A stretch of DNA of 64,000 bases, from NCBI GenBank assembly GCA_031384605.1, contig JANNAT010000089.1, positions 62,001-126,000 of the forward strand, in the 5' to 3' direction. How positions within the stretch are numbered: position 1 is the first letter of the stretch; each line of letters begins with the position of its first letter. The notes below the pieces were generated by a model. The model was given only the letters and a program-made list of their open reading frames with translations, was not told where the DNA came from and made no database searches. Both the position numbers and the translations under genes were made by a program. Of the stretch, positions 1 to 7,507 are shown in pieces. The DNA comes from JANNAT01 sp031384605. GTDB taxonomy: Bacteria; Pseudomonadota; Alphaproteobacteria; Rhodobacterales; Rhodobacteraceae.

Positions 1-405
1 CCCGTGCAGGCAACGCCCGTTGCCTTCTATCCCCCGCGCGGCTTGCCAGACGGGTTGACCGACGCGTTGACCTTTACGCTGGACGGGGCGGCGGGGCTGG
101 CGCTGGCGGCGCTGTTGGTGCAGGTGCGCTATTCTGACGGGCGGCGCGGCCATATGCTGGCGGTGATTGATGCCGCAGGGCCCGCCCAACAGCCGCTGGC
201 GCGCGCACTGGCCGAGGCATTGCAGTTTTCGGGTGTCGATGACGGCGAAATGGACGTCACGTTTCTGGCGTCAACCGATCCGATTGTTCCCCAAATTGCG
301 CGCGCGGCCCAAGTGTTTGCCGTGCCAGCGGTGGAACCTGCGCCACCGCGCGCAGCACCCGGCGCGCCCGGATCAAACCCGGACAAACCGCCAAACCTGC
401 GGTAA
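1..405 (+). CDS. sseB: SseB-family protein, C-terminal part (gene enters from left edge)
   Basis: The frame is open from the first base, so the gene begins before the window and only its last ~134 residues are visible. The visible part resembles the C-terminal domain of SseB (enhanced serine sensitivity) proteins of Rhodobacteraceae: an alanine/leucine-rich segment, then VRYSDGRRGHMLAVIDAA, then a stretch with FSGVDDGEMDVTFL. The last ~25 residues are proline- and alanine-rich and look disordered. The molecular function of SseB is not well defined; in E. coli extra copies alter serine sensitivity. It sits upstream of rplM, which has its own promoter. The family call is by recognition of the C-terminal pattern only. 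Confidence 0.6.
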   Translation, partial: PVQATPVAFYPPRGLPDGLTDALTFTLDGAAGLALAALLVQVRYSDGRRGHMLAVIDAAGPAQQPLARALAEALQFSGVDDGEMDVTFLASTDPIVPQIARAAQVFAVPAVEPAPPRAAPGAPGSNPDKPPNLR

Positions 406-518
406 CGCGGCTTGCAGTGGCGATGACGATGGGGGCGTGGCGCTGAACTGGATGGGGTATCATTGCACCCCATATCATAATATGTTGAAATTGCTGTATT
501 ATATCTTTTCACATCACC

Positions 519-547
519 TTGACGCCGCAACGCCCCGCTGCGATAAA
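519..547 (+). promoter_or_regulatory. sigma70-type promoter of rplM-rpsI
   Basis: A TTGACG -35 box is followed by a 17-base spacer and a GATAAA -10 box, about 50 bases before the rplM start codon. The preceding ~110 bases are AT-rich compared with the surroundings. This is a strong match for a housekeeping promoter and suits a ribosomal protein operon. No experimental start site is known to me. Confidence 0.65.
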
Positions 548-596
548 CCGCTATCTTGGATCGGGGTCAGCCCCAACCTTAACAAATGGTCGAAAT

Positions 597-1061
597 ATGA
601 AAACCTTCTCCGCTACTCCGGCGGACATCGCGAAAAAGTGGATCCTGATTGATGCCGAAGGCATCGTTTTGGGCCGCCTGGCCACGATCGTCGCCCAAAT
701 CTTGCGCGGCAAGAACAAGCCAACCTTCACACCGCACATGGACATGGGCGACAATGTGATCGTGATCAACGCCGATAAGGTGCAGATGACGGGCAATAAG
801 CGCAACGACAAGATCTATTACTGGCACACCGGCCACCCGGGCGGCATCAAGCAGCGTACCGCCAAGCAAGTCCTGGAAGGCGCACACCCCGAACGCGTTG
901 TGATCAAAGCGGTTGAACGCATGATCACCCGCAACCGTCTTGGCCGCGTGCAGATGACCAACTTGCGTGTCTACGCAAGTGCCGAGCATCCGCATGAGGC
1001 GCAGCAGCCAGTGGTTCTTGATGTGGCCGCGCTGAACCCTAAGAACACCCGGAGCGCATGA
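597..1061 (+). CDS. rplM: 50S ribosomal protein L13
   Basis: L13 of the large ribosomal subunit, 154 residues, which is normal for alphaproteobacteria. The start chosen gives MKTFSATPADIAKKW; the L13 signatures follow: LIDAEGIVLGRLAT, the KPTFTPHMDMGD segment, and the GHPGG/RVVIKAVERM region (about residues 75-115). Upstream in-frame ATG codons would add unrelated residues from the promoter region and are rejected. The stop overlaps the rpsI start in an ATGA, so the two are translationally coupled, as in most bacteria. Confidence 0.97.
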   Translation: MKTFSATPADIAKKWILIDAEGIVLGRLATIVAQILRGKNKPTFTPHMDMGDNVIVINADKVQMTGNKRNDKIYYWHTGHPGGIKQRTAKQVLEGAHPERVVIKAVERMITRNRLGRVQMTNLRVYASAEHPHEAQQPVVLDVAALNPKNTRSA

Positions 1062-1552
1062 GCATGTCAGAGATTAAATCACTCGACGATCTGAAATCGG
1101 CAGTGGGCGCGGCTGCTCCTGTAGCAACCCCAATGGCCATCGTGCGCGTCGCCGTGCGCGACAAGTTGGGCCGGTCTTATGCCACGGGCAAGCGTAAAAA
1201 CGCCGTCGCCCGTGTGTGGATCAAGCCCGGGTCGGGCAAAGTTGTGGTCAACGGCAAAACCATGGCGGAATACTTTGCCCGCCCGGTGCTGCAGATGATC
1301 CTGCGTCAGCCTTTCACCATTGCGAACGTCGAAGGCCAATTCGACGTGATGGCAACGGTTGCTGGTGGTGGCTTGTCAGGTCAGGCCGGTGCGGTAAAGC
1401 ACGGCATTTCCAAAGCCTTGCAGCTTTATGAACCCAGCTTGCGCGGCGCATTGAAAGCCGCAGGCTTTTTGACCCGCGACAGCCGTGTTGTGGAACGCAA
1501 AAAATACGGCAAGGCAAAAGCGCGTAAGAGCTTCCAGTTCTCCAAGCGCTAA
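1058..1552 (+). CDS. rpsI: 30S ribosomal protein S9
   Basis: S9 of the small subunit. The universally conserved body begins near residue 38 (GRSYATGKRKNAVARVWIKPG) and ends in the basic tail KARKSFQFSKR, whose last residues reach the P-site tRNA. The ~35-residue N-terminal extension (SEIKSLDDLKSAV...) is typical of Rhodobacteraceae S9. The start overlaps the rplM stop by four bases; an ATG six bases later is an alternative. A hairpin terminator follows. Confidence 0.97.
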   Translation: MSMSEIKSLDDLKSAVGAAAPVATPMAIVRVAVRDKLGRSYATGKRKNAVARVWIKPGSGKVVVNGKTMAEYFARPVLQMILRQPFTIANVEGQFDVMATVAGGGLSGQAGAVKHGISKALQLYEPSLRGALKAAGFLTRDSRVVERKKYGKAKARKSFQFSKR

Positions 1553-1573
1553 TCTTTATCCGACGACAAGATT

Positions 1574-1605
1574 GCAAAGGCCCGTGGTGTTCTGCGGGCC
1601 TTTTG
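1574..1605 (+). terminator. rho-independent-type terminator after rpsI
   Basis: An inverted repeat (GCAAAGGCCCG paired with CGGGCCTTTTGC, about nine bases between) starts 21 bases after the rpsI stop, and its right arm ends in TTTT. It closes the rplM-rpsI operon. Confidence 0.7.
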
Positions 1606-1628
1606 CATTTGGGCAGGCTTTGCATGGA

Positions 1629-1726
1629 AGAGGGGGTTTCACCCCCCCCGGCCTTTTGGCTTGGGCCAAAAGACTCCCCCGTGGGATATTTGGGCCAAGA
1701 TGAAGCGTAATTTTAGATAAATTTTA
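1629..1726 (+). repeat. dispersed intergenic repeat, copy A (double hairpin plus GGATATTT..AAGATGAA)
   Basis: A G-run/C-run hairpin (GGGGGTTTCACCCCC) is followed by a second hairpin (CTTTTGG..CCAAAAG), then CCCCCGTGGGATATTT, CCAAGATGAA and TTTTAGATAAATTTTA. The same order of elements recurs downstream of hflX (copy B, sharing the 16-base TTTTAGATAAATTTTA exactly) and, less well conserved, between guaA and mttB (copy C). It carries no coding frame. Elements with a GGATATTT..AGATGAA tail are common between genes in Rhodobacteraceae genomes to my knowledge; their role is not established. Confidence 0.65.
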
Positions 1727-1749
1727 GACAGTTGGTTTGCGCAACGCAT

Positions 1750-1775
1750 AAAAAAAGGGCCGGAAAAACCGGCCC
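1750..1775 (-). terminator. terminator of the DUF1127 gene
   Basis: A perfect stem GGGCCGG/CCGGCCC with a five-A loop lies 22 bases beyond the DUF1127 stop. On the minus strand it is followed by seven T. A textbook intrinsic terminator. Confidence 0.85.
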
Positions 1776-1797
1776 AAGTTGGGGGTAAGGTCGGGGG

Positions 1798-2010
1798 TCA
1801 GGCGTTCCAAAACCGCTTGACGGCTTCAACGCGTGCCGCTGCCGGATCAAGACCGATATCGGCCAACAAATGCGGTGAAAGATGCGCCAAGGATTTCCGG
1901 GTTTTGTGACGCAATTCCCATACCGCAACCGTGACCGCAAACGTAACCAACAGCCGCGACAACGGGGGCAGGGGGCGATCAGCAAGGGCAAGGGCGTGCG
2001 ACAGGGACAT
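1798..2010 (-). CDS. DUF1127 small protein
   Basis: A 70-residue protein with an N-terminal hydrophobic stretch (LSRLLVTFAVTVAVW, about 17-31) and a C-terminal DUF1127/YjiS-like motif (LAHLSPHLLADIGLDPAAARVEAVKRFW). Some alphaproteobacterial DUF1127 proteins bind RNA (CcaF1 of Rhodobacter sphaeroides, 71 residues) and others affect growth or phosphate/carbon metabolism; which applies here is unknown. The start ATG is the one just after the AT-rich divergent region; a longer reading through the regulator gene is a shadow. It is transcribed away from the MocR gene from a 90-base shared control region and has its own terminator. Confidence 0.85.
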   Translation of the reverse strand: MSLSHALALADRPLPPLSRLLVTFAVTVAVWELRHKTRKSLAHLSPHLLADIGLDPAAARVEAVKRFWNA

Positions 2011-2022
2011 GTTATTTTCCGA

Positions 2023-2066
2023 TTGTATTGATACAAATAAAAGTGTGCTGTATTGCAATGATACAA
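2023..2066. promoter_or_regulatory. repeated TGATACAA operator between DUF1127 and MocR genes
   Basis: TGATACAA occurs twice in the same orientation, 30 bases start to start (2029-2036 and 2059-2066). Each copy also has an inverted partner: TTGTAT-TG-ATACAA at 2023-2036 and TGTAT-N7-ATACA at 2049-2065. MocR/GabR regulators are known to bind direct repeats about three helical turns apart (ATACCA repeats for GabR), so this is the likely binding site of the adjacent regulator, controlling both divergent genes. That assignment is inference. Confidence 0.6.
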
Positions 2067-2100
2067 TATCCGGCGATTGAGTCGCCAGAGGAACATTGTT

Positions 2101-3501
2101 ATGAACACAATCTGGTTGCCAAAGCTTACCCAAGACGATGGCCCTAAATATCTGGCCCTGACGCGGGCGTTGCGCGATGCGATCCGGTTGGGGGATTTGC
2201 CCGAAGGTCAGCAACTGCCAACTGTGCGCGATCTGGCGTATCGGTTGTCGGTAACGCCGGGCACGGTATCGCGCGCCTATCAGATCGCGACGCAAGAAGG
2301 CATGCTTGAGGCCACCGTTGGCCGTGGCACCTTTGTTGCGGCCAGCCGTCCGCGTCTGGGGCCCACCCATTCGATTTATACCGAACGCGATCCGGGGGTT
2401 GCGGCGGGGCGGGTTGATTTGCGATCGCCGCGGATACCCGATGTTGGGCAAGCGACGTTCTTTGCCACCGCTTTGCGCCGGATCGCTGATCAGGTGGCCC
2501 CGGAATGGCTGGAATACACCCGCCAATCAGGCGAAGGCCCGCTGCGAAGTGCTGTGGTTGCATGGCTGGCTGATCGGGATTTGGGGGCCGTGACACCGGA
2601 TGACATCATGTTAACCCATGGCGGGCAAAGCGGTATCAGCCTGATTTTCAACTGCTGTTTGCGCGGCGACCGTCCGGTGGTTTTGACCGAAGATCTGGCC
2701 TATCCGGGCTTTCGCTATGCCGCGCGCGCGGTGCGGGCCGATGTGGTGGGGATAGAGCTGGACGATGAAGGCATTCGCCCCGATGTGTTAGAGGCGATCT
2801 GCCGCAAGTATGGCCCGCAAGTGCTTTGCCTGACGCCGGAAACCCAGAATCCGACGACGGCCAGAATGGGGCTGCAGCGCCGTATTGATATCATCGCAAT
2901 TGCCCGAAAGTATGACCTGCAAATCATTGAAGACGAATGTTTTGCGCAAACCCAATGCGAAATTCCGTCTTTGCGGGCCATGGCCCCAGATCGGGTGTGG
3001 TATGTGGGATCCTTGTCGAAATCGGTCTCGCCTGCGTTGCGGTTCGGTTATGCGGTTTGTCCGACGGGCATGGGCGAGGCAGGTCGGCTGACAGCGCAGC
3101 ACGGGTTTTTCGCGCTGGCGCGCCCGGTGTCAGAGCTGGCGCTGGATTTGCTGCAGTCGGGGGCTGCGGCAGAAATTCGCGGCCGGGTTCAGGTTGAATT
3201 GTCCGAGCGTTTGCAGATGATGGTCAACCGGCTTGGCGCGTTTGATCTGGCCTGGCAGCCGCGCATGCCGTTTGCGTGGTTGCGGCTGCCGCAAGGCTGG
3301 CGGGCATCTACCTTTGCCCGTATGGCCGAAGATCAGGGGGTGCTGGTGCGCCCGGCGGATGAATATGCGATGATCCATGGCCGCGCACCCAATGCCGTGC
3401 GACTGGCAGTGGTGGGAAATATCCCGCGCCAGCAATTTGATGCGGGGTTGGCGGCGTTGGGATACATGTTGCCCAGACCACCGTCGGATATGGCGGTTTA
3501 G
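2101..3501 (+). CDS. MocR-type (GntR/aminotransferase) transcriptional regulator
   Basis: 466 residues with the two-domain MocR plan. Residues ~10-80 are a GntR winged helix (AIRLGDLPEGQQLPTVRDLA, then LSVTPGTVSRAYQ, then GRGTFV). Residues ~110-460 are a fold-type I aminotransferase domain with the PLP lysine in SLSKSVSPALRFGY. Such proteins use PLP or an amino-acid adduct as the signal; known relatives are PdxR, GabR and TauR. None of their usual targets is next door, so the ligand is unknown. The ATG at 2101 is preceded by AGAGGA. A repeated operator lies just upstream, suggesting autoregulation and control of the DUF1127 gene. Confidence 0.9.
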   Translation: MNTIWLPKLTQDDGPKYLALTRALRDAIRLGDLPEGQQLPTVRDLAYRLSVTPGTVSRAYQIATQEGMLEATVGRGTFVAASRPRLGPTHSIYTERDPGVAAGRVDLRSPRIPDVGQATFFATALRRIADQVAPEWLEYTRQSGEGPLRSAVVAWLADRDLGAVTPDDIMLTHGGQSGISLIFNCCLRGDRPVVLTEDLAYPGFRYAARAVRADVVGIELDDEGIRPDVLEAICRKYGPQVLCLTPETQNPTTARMGLQRRIDIIAIARKYDLQIIEDECFAQTQCEIPSLRAMAPDRVWYVGSLSKSVSPALRFGYAVCPTGMGEAGRLTAQHGFFALARPVSELALDLLQSGAAAEIRGRVQVELSERLQMMVNRLGAFDLAWQPRMPFAWLRLPQGWRASTFARMAEDQGVLVRPADEYAMIHGRAPNAVRLAVVGNIPRQQFDAGLAALGYMLPRPPSDMAV

Positions 3502-3598
3502 TCGCCGCGCCCAATTGTGGCGCGATTGTGTCAATGCTGTGGCGGTGCTGTGACGGCGCTGCGGGCGGTGGGCAAAACTGTGACTGAACAGACTCGAT

Positions 3599-3614
3599 CA
3601 CACGTAATTGTGTG
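3599..3614. promoter_or_regulatory. CACAC-N6-GTGTG palindrome before the 86-residue gene
   Basis: Perfect five-base arms around GTAATT lie in the ~200-base region between the MocR gene and the small hypothetical gene. A TTGACC (3635-3640) follows but no convincing -10 box is at the right distance. It may be an operator; the rest of this gap shows nothing else recognisable. Confidence 0.3.
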
Positions 3615-3700
3615 GCTGGGAGCACGCATTTGAATTGACCCAACACCCTGACAGAGCGCAAATTTTTCCAAGAGCAGCATAATAAAGAAAGACCCGGCAA

Positions 3701-3961
3701 ATGGGACTTCAAACCAGCTTTCACGCGCCGCATGGTGCCCCGGATTTCCTTGGTCTGCGTAAAACCCGCGCAGGTGCTACCGAGATTGTTTATGATGATG
3801 GCGTTGCCCGTCGCATGGTGTGGCGGGTGTCGGCACAAAAAGGCAGCGATGCGGGGCTGTCGGACGCATTGCGCGTTGCTGTGTCTGCCTTGCGCGTGGT
3901 GCCGACCTTGTATGAAGAGCTGAAAAAGCGGGCAATCGCCATCGAGCACGTCCCGAACTGA
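3701..3961 (+). CDS. hypothetical protein, 86 residues
   Basis: Not recognised. It encodes a soluble, mildly basic protein without signal peptide or membrane segment: an N-terminal HAPHGAPDFLGLRKTR, a basic middle (DDGVARRMVWRVSAQKG), and an amphipathic helix-rich second half (DALRVAVSALRVVPTLYEELKKRA). AGAAAG eight bases before the ATG can serve as ribosome binding site. Base choice at third codon positions looks like that of neighbouring genes, which supports a real gene over the overlapping 63-residue frame. It precedes the ABC transporter operon by ~120 bases but a palindrome and a new ribosome binding site separate them. Confidence 0.6.
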   Translation: MGLQTSFHAPHGAPDFLGLRKTRAGATEIVYDDGVARRMVWRVSAQKGSDAGLSDALRVAVSALRVVPTLYEELKKRAIAIEHVPN

Positions 3962-4032
3962 CCATCCCTGGTTGCCAGCCTTCCCCTGTTGGATCAGAAT
4001 CAGGCTTGCGCGGTTTCGCGTGATCGGCTTTA

Positions 4033-4044
4033 ATTTGATCAAAT
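4033..4044. promoter_or_regulatory. ATTTGATCAAAT palindrome upstream of the polyamine-type ABC operon
   Basis: A perfect 12-base palindrome sits 41 bases before the first permease start. Placement and symmetry suit an operator of a dimeric regulator. The regulator cannot be named from the sequence. Confidence 0.35.
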
Positions 4045-4085
4045 AATGAAACGACAGCCATCAAAGGGTGTCACAGGGGGGAACA

Positions 4086-4970
4086 ATGCCGCAATCGACA
4101 TCGGGGCGCATTGGCAGGTCAGAGGCGGCGAACGGCCTTTTGATGATTGCCCCGCCGGGTGGCTATGCGCTGCTGCTGCTGGCAGCCCCTTTGCTGACCA
4201 TTTTCATCTACAGCTTTCTGACCGACGGGTATCTGGAAATCATCCGTGATTTCACCTTCGGCAATTACATCGAGGCGTGGACAAACCCGTTGTATCGACT
4301 GGTGATGTTGCGCTCGTTGGGGGTGTCATTTCTTGTCACGCTGATCACCGTTTTGCTGGCGTTTCCGGTGGCCTATTTCGTCAGCTTTCACGTGCCCGCG
4401 TCGAAGAAATCGCTGTGGCTGTTCATGATCACCATCCCCTTCTGGACGTCATATCTGATCCGAGTGTTTTTGTGGAAAGTGATCTTGGGTTACAATGGCG
4501 TGGTCAATTCCGGCCTGATGGGGATCGGCATCATTGATGAGCCGCTGCAGTGGATCAACTACAATGTCGGGGCCGTTGTGATCACGCTGGCACATGCCTA
4601 TGCCCCCTTTGCAATTTTGCCGATTTTTGTCGCGCTGGAAAAAATTGACCGGTCGCTGTTGGAAGCGGGTCGCGATTTGGGCGAAAGTCCGTTCATGACG
4701 TTCATTCGCGTCACCCTGCCTTTGGCGATGCCGGGGGTGATTTCGGCCGTGTTGATCGTGTTTATCCCCACGATCGGCGATTATGTAACGCCGCATCTGG
4801 TGGGCGGGCCTGAAGGCCGGATGGTGGCAAACCTGATCCAGTTGCAATACCTGAAGCTTGACAATTACCCCTTGGGGTCGGCGATTGCGGTGTCGGCCAT
4901 GGCCATCGTTTCTGCGGCCAGTCTGGTGTTTTTGTTCATGAACCGTCGCTATCTTAAGGGGCCTAAATGA
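4086..4970 (+). CDS. ABC transporter permease, spermidine/putrescine type (PotB-like)
   Basis: 294 residues, inner-membrane permease of the PotB/CUT1 type. Six hydrophobic segments are visible, starting with YALLLLAAPLLTIFIYSFL. The EAA loop that docks with the ATPase is EAGRDLGESPFMTFIRVTLPLAMPG (~residues 192-216). The ATG is preceded by AGGGGGG at ideal spacing; a GTG 18 bases earlier lacks this. It overlaps the second permease by four bases, and an ATPase follows, so the three form one operon. There is no periplasmic binding protein gene on either side. Polyamine or a related cation is the likely substrate by family, not proven. Confidence 0.85.
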   Translation: MPQSTSGRIGRSEAANGLLMIAPPGGYALLLLAAPLLTIFIYSFLTDGYLEIIRDFTFGNYIEAWTNPLYRLVMLRSLGVSFLVTLITVLLAFPVAYFVSFHVPASKKSLWLFMITIPFWTSYLIRVFLWKVILGYNGVVNSGLMGIGIIDEPLQWINYNVGAVVITLAHAYAPFAILPIFVALEKIDRSLLEAGRDLGESPFMTFIRVTLPLAMPGVISAVLIVFIPTIGDYVTPHLVGGPEGRMVANLIQLQYLKLDNYPLGSAIAVSAMAIVSAASLVFLFMNRRYLKGPK

Positions 4971-5776
4971 TGCAGGGCGGTGGATTTCGCGTATACGCCT
5001 TTTTCTATCTGGCTTTTCTTTACGCCCCTATCATCTTGTTGCCGATTTTTGCGTTCAACGATGCCACGGTCATCGCCTTTCCGCTGAACGGCTTTACCAC
5101 CAAGTGGTTTGATAAGTTGTGGACTGAACCTGCGCTGCATGATGCGCTGTTGAATTCCTTGATCATCGCCCTTTGCACGTCGGTGCTGGCGACGTGTCTG
5201 GGGATCTTCGCGGCCCGCGCGTCGACCCGCTATGTGTTCCCCGCCAAGGCAGGCATCATGGGGATGATCATGCTGCCACTGGTTTTGCCAGAGATTATTC
5301 TGGCGGTGGCGCTGTTGGTGGTTTTGCTGGGGTTGGGCATACCGCTGTCGATCTTTACGGTGATCGGCGGCCATGTGTTGGTGTGCACGCCGTTTGCCAT
5401 TGCGATTTTGTCGGCGTCGTTTCAGTCTTTGGATAAATCGCTGGAAGAGGCGGCCTATGATCTGGGCGAAACGCCCTTATCTACATTCCGGCTGATCATC
5501 TTGCCCTTGGTGATGCCCGGCATCATCTCATCCTTGTTGATCACCTTCACTATCAGCCTTGATGAATTCATCATGGCGTTCTTTCTGGCGGGCACCGAAA
5601 CCACCTTGCCGGTCTATATCTTTTCGCAGTTCCGCTTCCCGCAGGCCGTGCCGGTGATCATGGCGCTGGGAACGATATTGGTGCTGCTGTCGATCCTGCT
5701 TTTAACCGCTGCTGAATATTTCCGACGGCGCGGCATTGCCCGCACGGGTGGCAAAGATACCGGAGGCTTCCTGTGA
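4967..5776 (+). CDS. ABC transporter permease, spermidine/putrescine type (PotC-like)
   Basis: 269 residues, second permease of the heterodimeric channel. Six hydrophobic stretches are visible, and the EAA loop is EAAYDLGETPLSTFRLIILPLVMPG (~162-186). ISLDEFIMAFFLAG shortly after is a PotC-family feature. The start overlaps the PotB-like stop (ATGA) and the end overlaps the ATPase start (GTGA), so all three are translationally coupled. Confidence 0.85.
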   Translation: MMQGGGFRVYAFFYLAFLYAPIILLPIFAFNDATVIAFPLNGFTTKWFDKLWTEPALHDALLNSLIIALCTSVLATCLGIFAARASTRYVFPAKAGIMGMIMLPLVLPEIILAVALLVVLLGLGIPLSIFTVIGGHVLVCTPFAIAILSASFQSLDKSLEEAAYDLGETPLSTFRLIILPLVMPGIISSLLITFTISLDEFIMAFFLAGTETTLPVYIFSQFRFPQAVPVIMALGTILVLLSILLLTAAEYFRRRGIARTGGKDTGGFL

Positions 5777-6870
5777 CGTCTGACAACACAACGATGATCG
5801 AGTTCAAAGACGTTCATAAATACTATGGCGATTACCATGCCTTACGCGGCATCACTGCCACCATCCGGGCGGGGGAATTTTTCTCACTGCTGGGGCCATC
5901 GGGATGCGGCAAGACCACTTTGCTGCGCACGATTGCCGGGTTTGAGGGCATATCATCGGGCGTGGTGATGATCGACGGCAAGTCGATGGCGTCGGTTCCC
6001 GCCAACCAGCGGCCCACCAATATGGTGTTTCAATCCTACGCGATCTTTCCGCATCTGAGTGTTGAGGAAAACGTCGGCTTTGGTCTGCGCAAAGACCCGC
6101 GCACTGCGGCCGAAAAAGCCAATGCTGTGGCCGAGGCGTTAGAGATGGTGGGCCTGAAAGGGTATGGCGCGCGCGCCGCACATGCGCTGTCGGGCGGACA
6201 GCGCCAACGCGTGGCCTTGGCGCGCGCGTTGATTCTGAAACCCAAAGTGTTGTTGCTGGACGAACCGCTGTCGGCGCTGGATAAAAAGATGCGCGAACAG
6301 ATGCAGATGGAACTGATAAAGCTGCAACGGCAGGTTGGCATCACGTTTATTCTGGTGACGCACGACCAGGAAGAGGCGCTGGTGATGTCAGACCGAATCG
6401 CTGTGATGTTTGATGGTGAAATTGCCCAGCTGGCCGATCCTGAGACGTTGTACAGACGTCCAAATAGCCGCAAAGTCGCTGATTTTATTGGCACAATGAA
6501 TTTCCTGCCTGCAACGATCTTGTCAGACTCGGCAGGCAAGGTGGAGGTTGAAGCGCAGGGTTTTGGCCGCGTGTCGCTGGAGTCTGGTCAAATTACCGGG
6601 GCTGCGGGCGAGGGCGGATCAGTCGTAGGCTTTCGTCCGGAAACCCTGACGATCCTGTTTGAGGGCCAAACGGCGACGGATCGTGAAAGCATGGCCGTGG
6701 TCGAAGAGGTCGTTTATTACGGCGACATGACCTATTACGATATCAAACTTGACGGCACCGATAAACCGATGCGCCTGTCGATGCGCAACGTGTTTGGGCG
6801 GCCTGTGCTGGATATTGGCACGCGCACGCGGGTTGCGTGGTCGCCGGGGGCGCTGGTGCTGTTTCGGTGA
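5773..6870 (+). CDS. ABC transporter ATP-binding protein, spermidine/putrescine type (PotA-like)
   Basis: 365 residues. The nucleotide-binding domain has Walker A GPSGCGKTT (~39-47), Q-loop VFQSYAIFPHL, signature LSGGQRQR (~139-146), Walker B VLLLDEPLSALD and H-loop VTHDQEEA. Residues ~240-365 form the TOBE/MOP regulatory domain of the PotA/MalK class. GTG start overlapping the upstream stop. It energises uptake by the two permeases. The partner binding protein must come from elsewhere in the genome. It converges on the tetR gene with only 22 bases between and no visible terminator. Confidence 0.88.
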   Translation: MTSDNTTMIEFKDVHKYYGDYHALRGITATIRAGEFFSLLGPSGCGKTTLLRTIAGFEGISSGVVMIDGKSMASVPANQRPTNMVFQSYAIFPHLSVEENVGFGLRKDPRTAAEKANAVAEALEMVGLKGYGARAAHALSGGQRQRVALARALILKPKVLLLDEPLSALDKKMREQMQMELIKLQRQVGITFILVTHDQEEALVMSDRIAVMFDGEIAQLADPETLYRRPNSRKVADFIGTMNFLPATILSDSAGKVEVEAQGFGRVSLESGQITGAAGEGGSVVGFRPETLTILFEGQTATDRESMAVVEEVVYYGDMTYYDIKLDGTDKPMRLSMRNVFGRPVLDIGTRTRVAWSPGALVLFR

Positions 6871-6892
6871 AGGATGTGTCCGGATAACGGCT

Positions 6893-7507
6893 TCAGGCGT
6901 CGGGGCGCAGCAAGCCAAGGCCGCGCAAGTAAATGCCGATGCCAGCCTCTAGCAGGTCTTCGGGGGAAAACTGGCTTTTGGCACCCGGTGCGCCACGCAT
7001 GAACAGTTCCACAACGCCGTGGCTAAGCGCCCAGATATGGGCAGAAAACATCGACGACGGCGGGCGTTTTCCCGCAGGCAAGTGTTGCGACAACTGCTCG
7101 GCGGCGGTTTCCAGAACGCCGCGCGCCTTTTGCGCCACCAGTGCCAATTCGGGATGGGCATTCAACGACAGCCCGCTTTCAAACATCGCCATGTAATGGC
7201 CGGGATATTTGCGCGCGAAGGCCAGATAGGCGCGGCCCGTCGCCTCAAACGCCGCCAAAGCGGTGGGTTTGCCATCGTTATAGGCAAACTCCATCAAGGC
7301 TGCAAAAATGTCATAACCCTGGCGCGCCACTTCGGCGATCAGATCATCGCGGCCGGCAAAATGGCGATAAACGGCAGCGGGGGTGACATCGGCGGCCTTG
7401 GCGGCCTCAGACAGGGTAAAGCCGTTCGGGCCTTGGTCGGCAATCAGCATTAGCGCTGCATCAATCAACGCTTGGCGCAGGTTTCCGTGATGGTAACCAC
7501 GTTTCAA
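6893..7507 (-). CDS. TetR-family regulator with WHG-type ligand domain
   Basis: 204 residues. The N-terminal DNA-binding domain carries the TetR helix-turn-helix FTLSEAAKAADVTPAAVYRHF (~30-50) after the HHGNLRQALIDAAL helix. The C-terminal half is of the WHG/TetR_C_33 type. The start overlaps the ppk2 stop by four bases, so it is the last gene of the ATPase-metA-hydrolase-ppk2-tetR operon. Its target and ligand are unknown; being cotranscribed, it may regulate its own operon. Confidence 0.88.
   Translation of the reverse strand: MKRGYHHGNLRQALIDAALMLIADQGPNGFTLSEAAKAADVTPAAVYRHFAGRDDLIAEVARQGYDIFAALMEFAYNDGKPTALAAFEATGRAYLAFARKYPGHYMAMFESGLSLNAHPELALVAQKARGVLETAAEQLSQHLPAGKRPPSSMFSAHIWALSHGVVELFMRGAPGAKSQFSPEDLLEAGIGIYLRGLGLLRPDA

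Noticed and set aside
1798..2526. A 242-codon minus-strand frame covering the DUF1127 gene and the start of the MocR gene
   Set aside because: Only the last 70 codons match a family; the rest is antisense to the winged-helix domain and crosses the operator region.
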